From the NCBI GenBank assembly GCA_947175145.1, contig CAMWLY010000002.1, positions 1 to 64,000 on the forward strand: a stretch of 64,000 nt of DNA. The letters run 5' to 3'. This document shows, piece after piece, positions 45,192-53,035 of the stretch. This stretch comes from an uncultured Muribaculaceae bacterium (GTDB lineage Bacteria; Bacteroidota; Bacteroidia; Bacteroidales; Muribaculaceae). How positions within the stretch are numbered: the stretch's first letter is position 1; each line of letters opens with the position of its first letter. The position numbers and the translations under genes are program-made. The notes beneath the pieces are model-generated. The model worked only from the letters and a program-made list of their open reading frames with translations. It ran no database searches and was not told where the DNA came from.

Positions 45192-45275
45192 TACCGAAAG
45201 TGGGACTCGAACCCACACGCCCGCAATGGGCAAGGGATTTTAAGTCCCTCGTGGCTACCATTACACCATTTCGGC
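45192..45275 (-). tRNA. tRNA-Leu, anticodon TAA
   Basis: The minus strand reads GCCGAAATGGTGTAATGGTAG... and folds as a class II tRNA. The acceptor stem is GCCGAAA/TTTCGGT with a G1-U72 wobble. The anticodon stem is AGGGA/TCCCT with loop CTTAAAA and anticodon TAA (reads UUA). The variable arm is around GCCCATTGCGGGC and the T arm is GTGGG-TTCGAGT-CCCAC. The discriminator is A and CCA is not encoded. It lies just upstream of rpoN. Confidence 0.95.
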
Positions 45276-45286
45276 TTTAGTGAATG

Positions 45287-45294
45287 CAAAATTA
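45287..45294 (-). promoter_or_regulatory. Probable -7 box for tRNA-Leu(TAA) and rpoN
   Basis: TAATTTTG followed by CAT on the minus strand, 11 bases before the tRNA. The -33 region has no TTTG at 19-21 bases. No other promoter motif is seen between the tRNA and rpoN. Confidence 0.5.
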
Positions 45295-45435
45295 TAAATT
45301 TTCTGCTTAGTTAGACTCCGGATTTAGTCATAATTTATCTTTATTTACAAAAGTTTGCAGTAATTAACAGATAGCTGCGGTTTAATTGCAGTCTTATTCT
45401 CTTTTTTCGCAGTAGTAAAAAGATATGATTGAATT

Positions 45436-45852
45436 ATGGAAAGCATTGTAAGACGTTCATTTAGACCCGAAGAATACCGAGTTAATACTACTCCGACAGG
45501 TACTAATAAACCTATGCGATGGGGGGATAAGATATTTGTCAGAGTTCGGCCTACCTCTTTTGGTCAGGGCCGGGGAGTAGAGTTTACCTCATATGAGATT
45601 TCCGACATGACTTCGGTAATAGGGGAGATCAGACACAGGCTGCGTGGAGAGCGAGGGTTGTGGATGGTATATGTGCGCAATGTGTCGCGCGGTTGGAGTG
45701 TAGACAGGCCGATCAAGCTTTATCGTCAGGCTCACATCGGGGCCGGTTGGATGGCTGAAGAGATGGCCAAGAATCTGGAGCAGCGTGCCGAGAGTCGTCC
45801 GGCTCCACGCGCATCGCGAATCACCGAGCAGCAGATAGCCGTTTACGTATAA
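45436..45852 (+). CDS. Uncharacterised 138-residue basic protein
   Basis: I do not recognise this protein. The ATG at 45436 opens MESIVRRSFRPEEYRVNTTPTGT; there is no signal peptide or membrane segment, and the chain is rich in Arg. The central part (RWGDKIFVRVRPTSFGQGRGVEFTSYEI) is beta-rich, followed by a helix with ISDMTSVIGEIRHRLRG. The C terminus is an Arg/Ala/Pro tail. Codon use is like the neighbours. It is a single gene; its TAA lies 2 bases from the stop of the convergent nucleotidyltransferase-like gene. The clean ORF and matching composition support a real gene. Confidence 0.65.
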   Translation: MESIVRRSFRPEEYRVNTTPTGTNKPMRWGDKIFVRVRPTSFGQGRGVEFTSYEISDMTSVIGEIRHRLRGERGLWMVYVRNVSRGWSVDRPIKLYRQAHIGAGWMAEEMAKNLEQRAESRPAPRASRITEQQIAVYV

Positions 45853-45854
45853 CA

Positions 45855-46448
45855 TCATTCGGGTTGCCAATAATAGGGTGGTTTCTCTCGGTGTTTCTGC
45901 ACCCAAGTTTCAAAATCCGCCATATTGGTTATCCCATCAGCAAGCACAGCCTCATAATATTCCACCCCGTGATAATCTTTATCGGCAGGAGTTTCGAATT
46001 TTAAGCGAAGAATAGTTTCTTTCAATTCCGGAGTCAGTTTCCGGACAATTCTGTCTGCCATCTCCTCAAAGAAACCATCGTATTGAGTACCATCTTCTAT
46101 GTGGATCACATCAAACTGCCAGAGTTCACCCTCGTATTTATAGAAGATGTGCCATGCTATGCAGTGTTCGTCAGTATGAAGCCCATTGATGCATTTTATC
46201 TCGGTGACTTCCGGAATTTTGGCAATACAGGCTGCGATTGCAAAACTGCTTTCCTCCGTGATACACGCTGAATATACATGTAAGTCAATATCGCGGTGAG
46301 TGGCTAATAACCCCATGCGTAGTGAGCCTATCAGATTAACCCGGCAGCCATGTTCCACCCATATCTCGGCAATGCCGGAGGCCCTGAGAACTTTTCTTGC
46401 TTTTTCTTGATTGCCATTTGCATGTTCAAGTATTTCCTGTTGATTCAT
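45855..46448 (-). CDS. Nucleotidyltransferase-fold protein
   Basis: I use the ATG at 46448 (MNQQEILEHANGNQEKARKVL), giving 197 residues, since the track start is a TTG. The motif NLIGSLRMGLLATHRDIDLHVYS contains the Gly-Ser and Asp-x-Asp pattern of the polymerase-beta-like nucleotidyltransferase fold, and WQFDVIHI supplies a likely third acidic residue. It has no toxin-antitoxin partner beside it. The substrate is unknown. Similar Bacteroidales proteins are sometimes given misleading names such as phosphoglycerate mutase; nothing in this sequence supports that. Confidence 0.65.
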   Translation of the reverse strand: MNQQEILEHANGNQEKARKVLRASGIAEIWVEHGCRVNLIGSLRMGLLATHRDIDLHVYSACITEESSFAIAACIAKIPEVTEIKCINGLHTDEHCIAWHIFYKYEGELWQFDVIHIEDGTQYDGFFEEMADRIVRKLTPELKETILRLKFETPADKDYHGVEYYEAVLADGITNMADFETWVQKHREKPPYYWQPE

Positions 46449-46531
46449 CGTGAATAAATTTAGCAAATCAAGTATAACGCAATAATCCGGCTGATATTTG
46501 AAAATATTATCAAATCATTGAGAGAATATAG

Positions 46532-46572
46532 AAAATGCAGAGGCTGACTTCATGAGCTTGCCTCTGCATTTT
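46532..46572 (-). terminator. Terminator after the murI-TPR end of the BamA operon
   Basis: AAAATGCAGAGGC and GCCTCTGCATTTT form a perfect 13-bp stem with a 15-nt loop, with A/T runs at both outer ends. It lies about 80 bases beyond the stop of the TPR gene. Confidence 0.75.
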
Positions 46573-46649
46573 ATGATGATGAGATTGATAAGTGCTGACA
46601 GCTGATATTGCGTACCGGTGTTAACAAATATCCGGTAACAATGTCTTAT

Positions 46650-46931
46650 TCAGGGATTATATAGGTCTTTGTTGCGGTAATCCAGAATCTCTTGAGCCGC
46701 TTTCAGGGCCATAGCCGCGCGACTCGACGGATTAATTCGCAATGCCGATAGATAGTCGGTCATGGCCTGACTGCGGTGGCCGGCTCCCCAGTGACGCATG
46801 CCGCGGAGAGTCAGAGCTTCGTCATCATCGGGATGCTCCGCTATATATTTGTCAAGAATTTCTATGGCTTTATCGGTTGATAGACCCTTGAGGCTATCCT
46901 TGAGTTCCATGTAATCTTTAGGGGTTTGCAT
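46650..46931 (-). CDS. Small TPR-repeat protein
   Basis: The 93-residue product consists of two to three tetratricopeptide units. The clearest parts are TDKAIEILDKYIAEHPDDDEALTLRGMRHWGAGHRSQAMTDYLSALRINPSSRAAMALKAAQEI. No signal peptide is seen, so it is probably cytosolic. Such small TPR proteins act as protein-binding adaptors; the partner is unknown. It lies 13 bases after murI and is the last gene of the operon before a terminator. Confidence 0.8.
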   Translation of the reverse strand: MQTPKDYMELKDSLKGLSTDKAIEILDKYIAEHPDDDEALTLRGMRHWGAGHRSQAMTDYLSALRINPSSRAAMALKAAQEILDYRNKDLYNP

Positions 46932-46944
46932 ATAATTCTATCGG

Positions 46945-47772
46945 TCAGAGGGTTATTCTTGTTGATTTTACAGGAATGCCGGTAAAAATCGAGGCCATTC
47001 TATTGAAGCCTTCAGCAGCTTCGGTGGTCAGGAAATCCACATTGCCACCGCGACTGCAAAGGCAATCTATTTCCGGGTGGCGGTGCATGTAATCGCGCAA
47101 GCTTTTACCCACTATTTCTCCCTGAGCGAGTATCTTTATTCCCTCCGGGGTGTATTTTCTAATTTTTGGAAGCAGGAGTGGATAGTGTGTGCAGCCGAGC
47201 ACAATGGTATCAATTTCAGGATCGCGCTTCATGATGGCATCGATATATTTCTTCACGAAGTAATCAGCGCCTTGACCGGAAGCCTCGCCGGTTTCCACGA
47301 GCGGCACCCACATCGGGCATGCTTGCTCTGTCAGATACATGCCGGGGTGTAATTTCTCTATTTCGAGTTGATAAGAATGGCTCCTCACGGTGCCGGGAGT
47401 AGCGAGCAGACCCACGTGGCCGCCCGATGATTCTTCACCGAGCACTTCCACTGTGGGTCTGATCACACCGAGGACTCTATGGTCCGGGTATAAACCGGGG
47501 AGCACCTGCTGCTGTATTGTTCGCAGAGCCTTGGCTGAAGCGGTGTTGCATGCAAGAACCACCAGGCGACAACCGCGGGCGAAAAGTTCCTCGACTGCCT
47601 GACGGGTGAAATCAAACACCACATCGAAGCTGCGGGTGCCGTAGGGCGCGCGGGCATTGTCACCCAGATATAAGTAATTGTAATCAGGCATGGCGCGTCT
47701 GATTTCATTGAGTATTGTCAGACCTCCATAGCCGGAATCAAAAACTCCTATCGGCCCCGGTTCTATTTCCAT
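46945..47772 (-). CDS. murI: Glutamate racemase MurI
   Basis: MurI makes D-glutamate for peptidoglycan. The 275-residue product starts IGVFDSGYGGLTILNEIRRAMPDYNYLYLGDNARAPYG. It has the two catalytic Cys residues in VLACNTASA and VLGCTHYPLL. Length and motifs are normal. It lies 13 bases downstream of the second OmpH gene, so peptidoglycan precursor supply is co-expressed with outer-membrane assembly. Confidence 0.96.
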   Translation of the reverse strand: MEIEPGPIGVFDSGYGGLTILNEIRRAMPDYNYLYLGDNARAPYGTRSFDVVFDFTRQAVEELFARGCRLVVLACNTASAKALRTIQQQVLPGLYPDHRVLGVIRPTVEVLGEESSGGHVGLLATPGTVRSHSYQLEIEKLHPGMYLTEQACPMWVPLVETGEASGQGADYFVKKYIDAIMKRDPEIDTIVLGCTHYPLLLPKIRKYTPEGIKILAQGEIVGKSLRDYMHRHPEIDCLCSRGGNVDFLTTEAAEGFNRMASIFTGIPVKSTRITL

Positions 47773-47785
47773 ATTGGGGGTTGGC

Positions 47786-48295
47786 TTATTTTATGCCGAG
47801 TTTAGCTTTTACCAGAGGAGTCACATCTTCTACCGGAGAAGCGTAATATAAAGTCAAATCGGGGGCATAGTTCTGAATCATGGAGTAATTACCCTCTTTG
47901 CCCACTGATTCCACAGCATCGCGGATTTTTTGAACCACAGGTGCCATCAGCTCATTGTGCATGCGCTGCAGATCCTGCTCGGCATTCTGAAGGAAAGACT
48001 GAATCTTCTGCTCCTGATCCTGAATGTCGCGAGCCTTGCGTTCGCGGATTGCAGGCAGAGTGTCATCACCGAGTTTTTGGAATTCATCGACCAGACGCTG
48101 TCCCTCTTCCATGAGTTTATTGCGCTGCTCCTCATACTGCTTTGAAGCGGCCTGAACCTTGGCTGTAGCCTCCTGAGTGTCGGGGAGTGCCTGAATGAGG
48201 GCGTTAGTGTCTACAAGACCAACCTTGAGTGTCTGCGCGTTTGCGCCGATGAAAGGCAGTGCCAGAGCTACTGCCAAAATGATTTTTTTAAGCAT
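47786..48295 (-). CDS. OmpH/Skp-family periplasmic chaperone (second copy)
   Basis: Skp-like chaperones hold unfolded outer-membrane proteins in the periplasm. The 169-residue product has a signal peptide (MLKKIILAVALALPFIGANA) and a short beta segment (KVGLVDTNALIQALPD). A long coiled-coil arm (about residues 45-130, rich in Glu/Gln/Lys) and a returning beta strand (DLTLYYASP) complete the trimerising fold. It is 33 bases after its paralogue, and both follow bamA. Confidence 0.9.
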   Translation of the reverse strand: MLKKIILAVALALPFIGANAQTLKVGLVDTNALIQALPDTQEATAKVQAASKQYEEQRNKLMEEGQRLVDEFQKLGDDTLPAIRERKARDIQDQEQKIQSFLQNAEQDLQRMHNELMAPVVQKIRDAVESVGKEGNYSMIQNYAPDLTLYYASPVEDVTPLVKAKLGIK

Positions 48296-48328
48296 CGTTG
48301 TTATTTGGATTTGATTATTTGTATTCTG

Positions 48329-48844
48329 TTATTTGGAATATCCGAGTTTGGCAAGCACTTCATTGCTCACATCTATTCTGGGTGATGCAAATACTATGCT
48401 TTGTGATGACGCGCGGTCGAAAATAGCCTGATAGCCTTTCTCTTCGGCCACAGCCTTAACCGCATTATACACATCTTCCTGTATTGGTTTCATCAGAGCC
48501 TGACGCTTCTTGTAAAGCTCACCTTCGGGACCAAAATATTTGTATCGCAGGTCAGTTGCCGATTTCTCCTTGGCTACTATCTGCTCTTCACGCTTTTTCT
48601 TCTGGTCATCTGTCAGAAATACCATGTCGGCCTGGTAATTCTTATACATGGTCTCAGCCTCTTTCGATACCTCGTTGACCTCCTTTTCCCAGCGGAGTGA
48701 CACTTGGTTTAACTGTTCGTTGGCCATCTCGTAGGCAGGCACATTACGCAGTATATATTCCATATCCACGAGAGCGAATTTCTGTGCGGAAGCCGGTAGC
48801 CATGCCGCTATTGCCACAAGGGCTGCAAATAGTATCTTCTTCAT
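48329..48844 (-). CDS. OmpH/Skp-family periplasmic chaperone (first copy)
   Basis: The 171-residue product has a signal peptide (MKKILFAALVAIAAWLPASA), the core beta element KFALVDMEYILRNVPAYEMANEQL, and a long helical arm (about 45-130). A closing strand SIVFASPRIDVSNEVLAKLG follows. It is 50 bases downstream of bamA, the classic location for Skp. The two copies differ widely in sequence, so they may handle different clients or form distinct trimers. Confidence 0.9.
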   Translation of the reverse strand: MKKILFAALVAIAAWLPASAQKFALVDMEYILRNVPAYEMANEQLNQVSLRWEKEVNEVSKEAETMYKNYQADMVFLTDDQKKKREEQIVAKEKSATDLRYKYFGPEGELYKKRQALMKPIQEDVYNAVKAVAEEKGYQAIFDRASSQSIVFASPRIDVSNEVLAKLGYSK

Positions 48845-48894
48845 AGTTAATCAGTGTTTGTACTATTTATAAGACGTATACAGGGGGAAATGGT

Positions 48895-51558
48895 TTAAAA
48901 CTCCTGACCGAGCACAAAGTGAACCTGGCTGCCTCCGCGTTTGCCCCAGACCTTGTCGAAGCCGTATGCCCAGTCGATTCCGAGGTATCCGAGAATCGAG
49001 AGATATACGCGGGCTCCAACTCCGGCACTTCTCTTAAGATTGAAAGGAGAGAAGTCGGAGGCACTGGTCCAGCAGTTGCCGGCTTCGGCAAATGCTATGG
49101 CATAAATGGTTGTCGAAGGTTGCAGCAGGAAGGGGAAGTGAAGCTCCAGTGTAAACTTGCCGTAAGCATAACCTTCATAGCCCGAAGGTGTGAACTGGCC
49201 GTTGTCATAACCGCGCATTGAGATAGTCTCTGTAGCGTAGGTATATGAGCCGGTCATGCCGTCACCGCCGAAGTAGAAGGTCTCAAACGGAGTCTTGAGA
49301 TGTTTGTTCCAGCTGCCGATAAGACCGAAATCCGCACGAGTCATAAGCACCAGAGTCCACTTGCCATTGGGGTCTGTGAGCGGAGTAAAGGTCTTGCTCT
49401 TGAAGCGCACTTTCCAGTACTCGATCCAGCGATAGAGCTTGGAGCGGGCAGCCTCACGCGATTCTGTATCGAGATTATCGTAACTTGCGCGGGCCTCGAG
49501 TGTCTTCCAGTCGCGCTTGCCAAACAAGCTTGCCGGGGGAGTCATGGTCACATCAATCGAGAATTGAGAACCGCGGCGTGTGTATATGGGGTTATCAATG
49601 CTTGAACGCGACAGGTTCAGTGTCAATGTCAGCGAGTTTGATGTGCCATTGCGCATATAATACAGGTAATCCCAGTTCTTCAGATAATACCAGCGGTAGC
49701 CGAGCATGGCCTGGAACTGGAAGTAGTCATCGGGCCAGGATAGCCTTGTGCCGTAACCCAGCGATACTCCGGCAAGCTGAAGCACCTTGTTGGGGTCGTA
49801 GGCATTCTCCAATGCATAGTTGGAGTAGTTTGTATTATAAGAATATTGGTTGTAAATAGCTGATTGATAGGCAGTGCTCCAGGCATTGTTATAATACTGG
49901 GAGTTGATGCCGGTGGAGCGGCTGAAATCAATCGATGCCGACAGAGAGTTGGGTCGGCTGCCGCCAATCCACGGGTCGAAAAATGATATCGAGTAACTCT
50001 GATAATACTGGGCGTTGGTTTGAGCCGCTATAGAGAATGTCTGACCATCACCACGCGGTATTATACCCTTGTAGCTGTGAGGATTGAAGAGATTGCGCAT
50101 AGAGAAATTCGAGAACTGCAGCGCAACCTGGCCTGTGAGACCGGTCTGTCCCCAGCCAAATGAAAGCTGAATCTTATCATTGGCTTTGGATTCGAGATTG
50201 AACAGGATATCTACAGTGCCGTCATTTTCATTAGGCTCCGGGCGTATATCCATGTTTTCCGGGTTGAAGTGGCCGGTGGTTGCAATCTCACGTGCCGAAC
50301 GCATCAAGTCGCTCTTGGAGAAGAGTTCACCCGGGCGCACTCTCAGCTCGCGACGCACCACTTTCTCATACAGCTGGTCGTTGCCATTGATTATCACGCG
50401 ATTGATTTTGGCCTGAGGACCCTCGATTACGCGCATCTGCAGAGCGATGCTGTCACCCTGTATACTCTCCTCAATTGGCACAAGCTGGAAGAACAGATAG
50501 CCGTTGTCGAGATAGAGATTGGCTACTGCGTCATCATCTTCCTGTGTCCGCTTGTTGAGATATTTCTGATTGTATACAGAGCCGGGATATATGCCCAGCA
50601 CATCGTTGAGCACATCGGTAGAATACACGGTATTACCTACCCATGATATATCGGAAATATAATATTTCTTACCTTCATCGACTGTGAGGAACACATCGAC
50701 TGTCTTATCATCATATTTGGCTACAGAATCATGTGTAATTCGGGCGTCACGATAACCTAACTCATTGTATTTCTCAATGATTCGGTTGCGGTCATCGGCA
50801 AAATCGCGGTCTATGAATTTTTTCTGGCTGAAGATTTTCAATATATCATTCTTCTCGTTGGTCTTCTTCATGACCGATTTGATTTTGCGGTCGGAGAGCA
50901 CCTCATTGCCATCGATATAGATTTTGTGTACCTTAACTTTATTGTTGCGGTTCACCACCACATTCAGAATCACCTGATTTTCTTTAGAGAGGTCAGGGTG
51001 TTGCTGAATATTGACATCTACATTTTTGAAACCCTTCTTCTCATAGTAATCCTCAATGATCTGCTTGGCGCGAGCTATGATGTTTGGGGTGAGTTGTTGT
51101 CCTGACACCATGCCGAGTCTCTCTTTAAGCTCTTTCTTCTCACCCCCTTTCACCCCCTCGAAAGTCATTTCCGACATGCGGGGCTGACGTTGGAGTGCGA
51201 TTTCGAGCCATGCCTTATCTCCCTGGATTTTCTCTACATTAATTTCCACTTTTGAGTAAAGGCCCTGACGCCAGAAGCGCTTCACGGCATCGGTGATGGC
51301 TGCTCCGGGCACATCGATTCGGTCACCGATGGACAATCCGGAGAAACCGATGGCAAGATAATCATCGCTTTCCGGGATTCCGGTAACCTTAATTCCGGCG
51401 ATTTCGTAAGATTTCGGAATCGGGGAATATATGACCTCCGGCGCATAGATAGTATCCTTAGGAGCCGAGGGGTCTTCCAGTTTTATGTCAAGAGCTGATG
51501 CGCTCCACTGGGAGCCGGCTATCAGCATAGTTATTACAGCGGTAATCAGTCGTTTCAT
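48895..51558 (-). CDS. bamA: Outer-membrane protein assembly factor BamA
   Basis: BamA inserts beta-barrel proteins into the outer membrane. The 887-residue product has a signal peptide (MKRLITAVITMLIAGSQWSASA). POTRA domains follow through about residue 470; typical units start YEIAGIKVTGIP, RMSEMTFEGVKGGEKKELKERLG, KVHKIYIDGNEVLSDRKIK, YYISDISWVGNTVYSTDVL and KINRVIINGNDQLYEKVVRRELRVRPGE. A C-terminal 16-strand barrel ends in the aromatic FVLGQEF. It overlaps the end of uppS by 4 bases and is followed by two OmpH genes. Confidence 0.96.
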   Translation of the reverse strand: MKRLITAVITMLIAGSQWSASALDIKLEDPSAPKDTIYAPEVIYSPIPKSYEIAGIKVTGIPESDDYLAIGFSGLSIGDRIDVPGAAITDAVKRFWRQGLYSKVEINVEKIQGDKAWLEIALQRQPRMSEMTFEGVKGGEKKELKERLGMVSGQQLTPNIIARAKQIIEDYYEKKGFKNVDVNIQQHPDLSKENQVILNVVVNRNNKVKVHKIYIDGNEVLSDRKIKSVMKKTNEKNDILKIFSQKKFIDRDFADDRNRIIEKYNELGYRDARITHDSVAKYDDKTVDVFLTVDEGKKYYISDISWVGNTVYSTDVLNDVLGIYPGSVYNQKYLNKRTQEDDDAVANLYLDNGYLFFQLVPIEESIQGDSIALQMRVIEGPQAKINRVIINGNDQLYEKVVRRELRVRPGELFSKSDLMRSAREIATTGHFNPENMDIRPEPNENDGTVDILFNLESKANDKIQLSFGWGQTGLTGQVALQFSNFSMRNLFNPHSYKGIIPRGDGQTFSIAAQTNAQYYQSYSISFFDPWIGGSRPNSLSASIDFSRSTGINSQYYNNAWSTAYQSAIYNQYSYNTNYSNYALENAYDPNKVLQLAGVSLGYGTRLSWPDDYFQFQAMLGYRWYYLKNWDYLYYMRNGTSNSLTLTLNLSRSSIDNPIYTRRGSQFSIDVTMTPPASLFGKRDWKTLEARASYDNLDTESREAARSKLYRWIEYWKVRFKSKTFTPLTDPNGKWTLVLMTRADFGLIGSWNKHLKTPFETFYFGGDGMTGSYTYATETISMRGYDNGQFTPSGYEGYAYGKFTLELHFPFLLQPSTTIYAIAFAEAGNCWTSASDFSPFNLKRSAGVGARVYLSILGYLGIDWAYGFDKVWGKRGGSQVHFVLGQEF

Positions 51559-52331
51559 TTCGGGTCGTCGGGTGTATGGCGCACCTGTTCGGAGGTACGG
51601 CCGAATCGCCTTTCACGCTTTCGGTATTCCGATATGGCGGCGAGAAATTCTTTTTCGCCGAAATCGGGCCAAAGCACATCGGTGAAGTATAATTCTGAAT
51701 ATGCGGTCTGCCAAAGCAGAAAATTACTGAGTCTGAGTTCGCCACCGGTGCGTATCAATAATTCCGGATCCGGAATTCCGGAAGTGGCGAGTTGTGCCGA
51801 TATTGTATCTTCGGTAATATCGGCGGGGTTTATCCGGCCGTTACGCACTTGGGCCGCTATGGCGCGCATCGCTTCGGTCAGTTCCCAGCGCGAGGAGTAG
51901 CTCAGACAGAGATTCAGATTGAGTCCGGTGCAATCTGAAGTCTCCTCAACACCATGGTACAGGTCGCGCTGCACATCGGCAGGCAAACGGTCTATATCGC
52001 CCACAAGTCTTATCTTGACATTGTTGGCCTTTAAGTCGGGTGTCTCATTGCGGATTGCCTGACCTATCAGGGTCATCAGTGTATCGACTTCCTGCTGCGG
52101 ACGATTCCAGTTCTCTGTCGAGAATGCATAAAGAGTGAGGTCGCGCACTCCGAGGTCAGAGGCGAGCCGGGTTATGCGATGCACACTGTTGACTCCTTCG
52201 GCGTGACCGTCACTGCGACCGCGCAGACGTTCCTTGGCCCAGCGACCATTGCCATCCATGATAATCGCAATGTGTGCCGGTATCCGATCTGCTGCCGGGT
52301 CTATGTGATTTTTTTCTTTTACAGATTCCAT
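51555..52331 (-). CDS. uppS: Undecaprenyl (isoprenyl) diphosphate synthase UppS
   Basis: UppS adds isopentenyl units in cis to make the C55 lipid carrier used for peptidoglycan and for the WecA-like pathway in this window. The 258-residue product has HIAIIMDGNGRWAKERLRGRSDGHAEG (catalytic Asp in MDGNGRWA), LYAFSTENWNRP and LLIRTGGELRLSNFLLWQTAYSELYF. Its stop overlaps bamA by 4 bases. It starts 11 bases after the small outer-membrane protein gene. Confidence 0.97.
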   Translation of the reverse strand: MESVKEKNHIDPAADRIPAHIAIIMDGNGRWAKERLRGRSDGHAEGVNSVHRITRLASDLGVRDLTLYAFSTENWNRPQQEVDTLMTLIGQAIRNETPDLKANNVKIRLVGDIDRLPADVQRDLYHGVEETSDCTGLNLNLCLSYSSRWELTEAMRAIAAQVRNGRINPADITEDTISAQLATSGIPDPELLIRTGGELRLSNFLLWQTAYSELYFTDVLWPDFGEKEFLAAISEYRKRERRFGRTSEQVRHTPDDPK

Positions 52332-52342
52332 CAGTTAGGTCG

Positions 52343-53029
52343 TCAATCTTTATAGTGACACACTGCACACCGCTTGCTGAACTCATAGCTTACTGTCAGC
52401 ATAAGTGTCGAATACCAGTCGGTATTCTTCATGAACCCGCTCTTTATGCCGAGTGGATCCTTAAGAGCCGCTGAATCAAGACGATCGCTGAATGTCTTTT
52501 TCATCAGGAACTCCAAGCCGAGATTCCAGCGCAGAGCCGGTTTGAACTTAAACCCTATGCCCATGGGAATGGTAAATGCCGCTCCACCGCTGCCATCGAC
52601 ACTCCATGCCGTGACCGAAACTCCCGCAGTGATATAGGGTGTCCAGCGTTTCAATTTCCGGTAGCGTTCTCCCATGCCATAGTTGAAGAAGTGAAATTCA
52701 AATAATTCACCCAATTCAAAAAATGTGGTTGAAAATTTGAATTGTCTTCCGTCGGGAAGCACATTCTCCATATCTTTTGTATCTCCGCTCAATGTGCCGA
52801 CATAGAAGTTTGTCTTGAAATTGATGCGGGGATTATATATGTAGCGAAACAGTATCTCTCCGCTGAATCCGGGGTGAGAATATAGATTCGAGGTATTCGC
52901 ATCGCCTAAATATCCGGTCATGCCAATACCCGCCCCTATATCGAAGCGGTAATCCTCTTGCGCGCGCGCGGGTATAATCGCCGCGAAACTCGCGAGAATT
53001 ATCAAGATGACTGTAAGTTGCTTATTCAA
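52343..53029 (-). CDS. Small outer-membrane beta-barrel protein (DUF6089-like)
   Basis: The 228-residue product has a signal peptide (MNKQLTVILIILASFAAIIPARA) followed by amphipathic strands typical of a small barrel: YRFDIGAGIGMTGYLGDAN, FSGEILFRYIYNPRINFKTNFYVG, WTPYITAGVSVTAW, IPMGIGFKFKPALRWNLGLEF and STLMLTVSYEF. A short C-terminal tail with two Cys (KRCAVCHYKD) follows the last strand. Proteins of this kind sit next to uppS-bamA in Bacteroidales and are usually annotated DUF6089; the function is unknown. Confidence 0.8.
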   Translation of the reverse strand: MNKQLTVILIILASFAAIIPARAQEDYRFDIGAGIGMTGYLGDANTSNLYSHPGFSGEILFRYIYNPRINFKTNFYVGTLSGDTKDMENVLPDGRQFKFSTTFFELGELFEFHFFNYGMGERYRKLKRWTPYITAGVSVTAWSVDGSGGAAFTIPMGIGFKFKPALRWNLGLEFLMKKTFSDRLDSAALKDPLGIKSGFMKNTDWYSTLMLTVSYEFSKRCAVCHYKD

Positions 53030-53035
53030 TTCTAT

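Noticed and set aside
45163-45261. 33-residue N-terminal extension of RpoN
   Set aside because: It is the translated tRNA-Leu(TAA) gene; the typical sigma-54 N terminus starts at 45162.
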